This document shows positions 5,848-8,226 of a DNA stretch of 8,226 bases, one piece after another (position 1 is the stretch's first letter; every line of letters starts with the position of its first letter). The translations under genes were made by a program, and so were the position numbers. This DNA is from Thermococcus paralvinellae (GTDB lineage Archaea > Methanobacteriota_B > Thermococci > Thermococcales > Thermococcaceae): positions 1 through 8,226 of the forward strand of contig DQUR01000265.1 of assembly GCA_015662175.1 (NCBI GenBank), in the 5' to 3' direction. The notes under the pieces are model-generated. The model searched no databases and was not told the origin of the DNA. It saw only the letters and a program-made list of their open reading frames with translations.

Positions 5848-6621
5848 TTGAAGACGCAATTGAATTGGGAACTAAATGATCACCTGAATCTGCTTGTCTT
5901 TATGTTTGGTTCCATACTTACGGGAATAACCTTCCATATTCACCTCCTTGAAAGGGGAATAAACTTCTCGGTTAATCCCCCAACGATCTCGCAGATATTT
6001 CTTGAATCGATGAGAGCGCTTGGATTAAGCTTCCCACGACTGGCAGAGGATATCTACACGATCTTGGTAATTACAGGGGTTCTACTTTCTTCACTTACAC
6101 TTCGCTACGATAAGGACACTCGGTTGGCTATGAGCATCTACAGCCTTCCTGTAAAGAACTACAAGCTAGTGCTGACCAAGTTCATTGCATCCTTTATCCT
6201 CCTATTTTTGTCCGTGATTATTCCTTTCTTTCTGACTTTATTTTATACCTACGGGGACGCTCCGAATCTGCTTAAAGGAGCATTGTTTGGGGAAGGGTTT
6301 TTCATTAGTTACTTCATGTTTTGGTTGCTGGCGTGCGTATACGTGATATCTCTCTCAAGCCTGATAGCGGAGCTCTCGCCCAATCTGTTTGCATCGCTCC
6401 TTGGGGGTATAACTCTGCTGTATCTCCCAAAGATACTTAATATAACCTATCTACCTCCAGCAGTGCTCAATTCGGCATTTCTAACTTCACAAACTGCCTT
6501 TGGTAGTGTGGCTCAAAAAGTTCTCATGCTGGTGGATAAAGCCTTCGTTTCGTGCATTCTAATACCCTTGGTGTTACTGGGGATGACACTCTTAATAAGT
6601 GAATGGAGGGATGTGGTGTGA
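5848..6621 (+). CDS. ABC-2 type transporter permease, cassette B
   Basis: A 257-aa protein starting at TTG 5848, fixed by the Shine-Dalgarno directly before it and by the match to the cassette A permease N-terminus. About six hydrophobic segments lie near 14-30, 70-84, 112-134, 151-176, 180-197 and 232-250. The likely ATPase-contact loop is RYDKDTRLAMSIYSLPV (86-102). It aligns with the cassette A permease along its whole length, including YGDAPNL (135-141), LPPA and SEWRDV at the end, by eye at roughly half the positions. The stop overlaps the GTG start of the next gene. It should form the membrane part of a transporter with the ATPase at 7048-7710, probably as a homodimer, since no second permease follows. 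The DNA is AT-rich: only 20 of 60 bases are G or C at 6181-6240, which lies in the same membrane region as the much richer stretch counted in cassette A. Confidence 0.87.
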   Translation: MKTQLNWELNDHLNLLVFMFGSILTGITFHIHLLERGINFSVNPPTISQIFLESMRALGLSFPRLAEDIYTILVITGVLLSSLTLRYDKDTRLAMSIYSLPVKNYKLVLTKFIASFILLFLSVIIPFFLTLFYTYGDAPNLLKGALFGEGFFISYFMFWLLACVYVISLSSLIAELSPNLFASLLGGITLLYLPKILNITYLPPAVLNSAFLTSQTAFGSVAQKVLMLVDKAFVSCILIPLVLLGMTLLISEWRDVV

Positions 6622-7061
6622 GGCTGTTAAAGGCTATCTTAATTTCGATTCTTATCATCACAGTCTTTTCACTTGCTATCCAAGAGAAAATCCTTCAGAA
6701 GCCCTATTCACAGGTTATCTTAACGGGAAGAGGGTTCGTTGTTCCTTCTGCAAGGGTTATTCTCCTAAACACGAACCCCAAGGGTGGCGAGTATATGATT
6801 GCAATCTTTGACCCCGAAGCGAATAAAACGATATTCCTAAGACGGACCGATAGACCGATTAACAAAGAGGTAACGCTTCCACATTCTGGACCTTACTACG
6901 TTCTTATAGATTCCGAACTCCCCGTCGTCTGTGCTCTTAAAGGCGTGGCAAGCTATCCATCAAAAGAGATTTTGAACATTGAATACGGCATGGGTGGAGT
7001 TTCTGCACTTTTATTAGCTGGTATAATTCTCTTGGAGAGAAAAAGAAATGATAAAAGCTGA
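6618..7061 (+). CDS. Two-membrane-segment accessory protein, cassette B
   Basis: A 147-aa homologue of the cassette A protein at 871-1308. The start is GTG 6618, giving MRLLKAIL as in the paralogue; it overlaps the permease stop as GTGTGA. The in-frame ATG at 6603 lies inside the permease and has no such support. Hydrophobic segments at about 4-20 and 126-140 flank an ectodomain containing IFDPEANK (63-70) and HSGPYY (89-94). The end RKRNDKS is basic and inside. The 3' end overlaps the ATPase gene by 14 nt. Conserved placement between permease and ATPase in both cassettes, with tight translational overlaps, argues for a fixed subunit. The family is unknown to me. Confidence 0.82.
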   Translation: MRLLKAILISILIITVFSLAIQEKILQKPYSQVILTGRGFVVPSARVILLNTNPKGGEYMIAIFDPEANKTIFLRRTDRPINKEVTLPHSGPYYVLIDSELPVVCALKGVASYPSKEILNIEYGMGGVSALLLAGIILLERKRNDKS

Positions 7062-7710
7062 GAATTTAACTAAAAGGTTTAGAAAGCTTACTGCTTTGGA
7101 TTCCATAAATCTCGAAATAGAGGAAGGCTTCACCCTTATACTCGGTCCTAATGGAGGTGGAAAATCAACGTTCCTCAACCTGTGTGCCGGCATTTATAAA
7201 CCCACAGAAGGGAGAATTGAGGTTTTTGGAGAAGAACCGTGGAGCAACGAAAAAGTCAAGAAACGGATTGGTGTTTCTTTTGATCCTCCTGCTTTACCGA
7301 AGCACCGCACAGGCTTAGAGTGGCTTTCATATATTGCCGAGCTCAAGGAAGTTGAGAAAAGCGAAATAATAAGTGTTGCCAAGCTGTTTTCAGTGAAACC
7401 TTTCTTAAACAGAAAAATTGGGGAGTACTCTGCTGGAATGCTTAAAAGACTAAGCCTTTCTCAAGCTTTTCTTGGCAATCCAGACTTTATCTTACTTGAT
7501 GAGCCATTGGCAAACCTTGACTTCAAAGGGATTAAAGAGATAACGGAGGTTCTAAAGAGGATTATTGAAGATGGGACAAACATGATTGTAGTTTCCCACA
7601 TATGGCGACCTCTCATAGACGTGGCCAACAGGGTCGTTGTAATTGCTGCAGGAAAGGTAGTTTCTGATGGCGAGCCCAAGGATATTCTGCCAAAAATTGG
7701 AGAAATTTAG
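7048..7710 (+). CDS. ABC transporter ATP-binding protein, cassette B
   Basis: A 220-aa single ABC domain, intact. Motifs in order are Walker A GPNGGGKST (33-41), signature YSAGM (127-131), Walker B FILLDEP (147-153) with catalytic Glu152, D-loop ANLD (155-158) and H-loop His184 in VVSHIW. The place of the Q-loop glutamine holds VSFDPPALPKHRT (76-88), with no Gln. Related drug- and lantibiotic-type exporters vary here, so this may be a subfamily trait; the cassette A copy has the same residues. ATG 7048 overlaps the previous gene by 14 nt, and the N-terminus MIKAENLTKRF is standard. It powers the cassette B permease at the cytoplasmic face and is the only intact ATPase in the window, so it may also serve the cassette A permease. 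Confidence 0.93.
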   Translation: MIKAENLTKRFRKLTALDSINLEIEEGFTLILGPNGGGKSTFLNLCAGIYKPTEGRIEVFGEEPWSNEKVKKRIGVSFDPPALPKHRTGLEWLSYIAELKEVEKSEIISVAKLFSVKPFLNRKIGEYSAGMLKRLSLSQAFLGNPDFILLDEPLANLDFKGIKEITEVLKRIIEDGTNMIVVSHIWRPLIDVANRVVVIAAGKVVSDGEPKDILPKIGEI

Positions 7711-7716
7711 GAGGTG
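7710..7716 (+). promoter_or_regulatory. Ribosome binding site supporting a GTG start
   Basis: GGAGGTG begins on the last base of the ATPase stop codon and ends 5 nt before GTG 7722. It shows that the last gene belongs to the same operon. Confidence 0.75.
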
Positions 7717-7721
7717 GTAGT

Positions 7722-8226
7722 GTGAGATGGTTGAAAGCTGTTATGATTCTAATCATATTCCTTGCACATGTTCCCCTTGGATTATCTGGAAACGATGTAA
7801 TGCTTAAAATTGATTCGATTCCGATAGGGGCTGAGGTTAGCATTGAAGGCATGAATAACACTTTTCGCGCTCCAGTTATTTTAAGCATATCAGAGGGGGA
7901 GAGGATAATAAAAATTTCCAAAGGAGCATATACGGTTCTTTACAACCTCTCCATTAGCGAAGGGGAAATTCTAACGCTCTTGGTGGACTTTGGAAAGATA
8001 GAAACAGCCATTGGAAAGGTTTTCATAAATGTCACAATAAAATACGGCTTCAACATAACGGTGCCAACAAAGGAAAAGGAATATGAACCTCCAATGGCTA
8101 CTCCAACTTGGGAGGGTTGCGGCGGAATAACAATGGAAGGGCCGAGGAACCCACCAATGGTGATTTACCAGTTCAATCCAGAAGATCCTTATTACCAGCT
8201 TATCCTCAACAGAACTCCCATAAGAC
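7722..8226 (+). CDS. Secreted or membrane-anchored protein with a PEGA-like domain (5' part)
   Basis: Open from GTG 7722 to the window end: 168 residues, no stop. The N-terminus MRWLKAVMILIIFLAHVPLG is a signal peptide or signal anchor, similar to the MRLLKA start of the accessory proteins. Residues about 30-70 read DSIPIGAEVSIEG, then a short strand, then SEGERIIKISKGAY. That is the PIGA-x-V-x-(I/L)-x-G ... G-x-(H/R)-x-(I/V)-x-(V/I) outline of PEGA domains, small surface beta modules. After it come sequons (N75, N103, N111) and a Pro-rich stretch with C133 and a GGI turn near 130-150. There are 11 nt between the ATPase stop and this start, so it is probably operon-linked. The rest of the protein, and any C-terminal anchor, are outside the window. 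The role is unknown; a surface role is likely. Confidence 0.75.
   Translation, partial: MRWLKAVMILIIFLAHVPLGLSGNDVMLKIDSIPIGAEVSIEGMNNTFRAPVILSISEGERIIKISKGAYTVLYNLSISEGEILTLLVDFGKIETAIGKVFINVTIKYGFNITVPTKEKEYEPPMATPTWEGCGGITMEGPRNPPMVIYQFNPEDPYYQLILNRTPIR

Noticed and set aside
6599..6811. 70-codon plus-strand frame at the permease/accessory junction
   Set aside because: It overlaps the accessory protein gene in another frame; the GTG 6618 frame is the one conserved in the paralogue.
7613..7921. 102-codon minus-strand frame across the ATPase end and the PEGA-like gene
   Set aside because: It is antisense to a motif-rich ATPase and to an open frame with a strong ribosome binding site; no features of its own.

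Overview
The window looks like hyperthermophilic archaeal DNA, most likely Thermococcales (Thermococcus or Pyrococcus type). The signs are strong GGAGGTGA ribosome binding sites, GTG and TTG starts, ATGA/GTGA start-stop overlaps, T/A-rich TATA boxes about 25 bp before apparently leaderless genes, and extracytoplasmic proteins rich in N-glycosylation sequons. The lineage is inferred from style, not from a marker gene.

The main content is two paralogous copies of an ABC-2 transporter cassette, both on the + strand. Cassette A (1-1948, GC-rich) begins with the last 32 codons of a membrane-anchored protein. It continues with a 256-aa permease, a 145-aa protein with two membrane segments, and an ATPase gene broken by a 19-bp deletion just before Walker A. 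Cassette B (3502-8226, AT-rich) is complete as far as the window shows: a small secreted Trp-rich protein with two cysteines, two related signal-peptide/C-terminal-anchor proteins (345 and 307 aa), a 257-aa permease, a 147-aa two-membrane-segment protein, an intact 220-aa ATPase, and a PEGA-like secreted or anchored protein that runs off the end. Gene order and even the junctions match: the same Shine-Dalgarno straddles the stop codon before each permease.

Between the cassettes lie two minus-strand genes. One encodes a DUF2103-like protein (about 1949-2264, with an open frame running on to 1788 antisense to the broken ATPase). The other encodes a 365-aa ABC-2 permease of a different family (2287-3384) with no ATPase beside it. 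This permease and cassette B fire from a compact head-to-head promoter region (3385-3501) containing two TATA boxes about 23 bp apart and a perfect 17-bp tandem repeat over the predicted cassette B start site.

Working model (inference): cassette B is one operon whose ATPase and permease form a transporter. The two-membrane-segment protein is probably an accessory subunit, and the anchored glycoproteins act outside the membrane. The secreted small protein, as first gene, is a candidate substrate, effector or ligand. An exported peptide with self-protection (archaeocin-like), or an envelope-stress or antimicrobial-peptide resistance pump, are both possible, and nothing in the sequence decides between them. 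Cassette A is a decayed or partner-dependent relative of different base composition, suggesting that the two copies have different histories.
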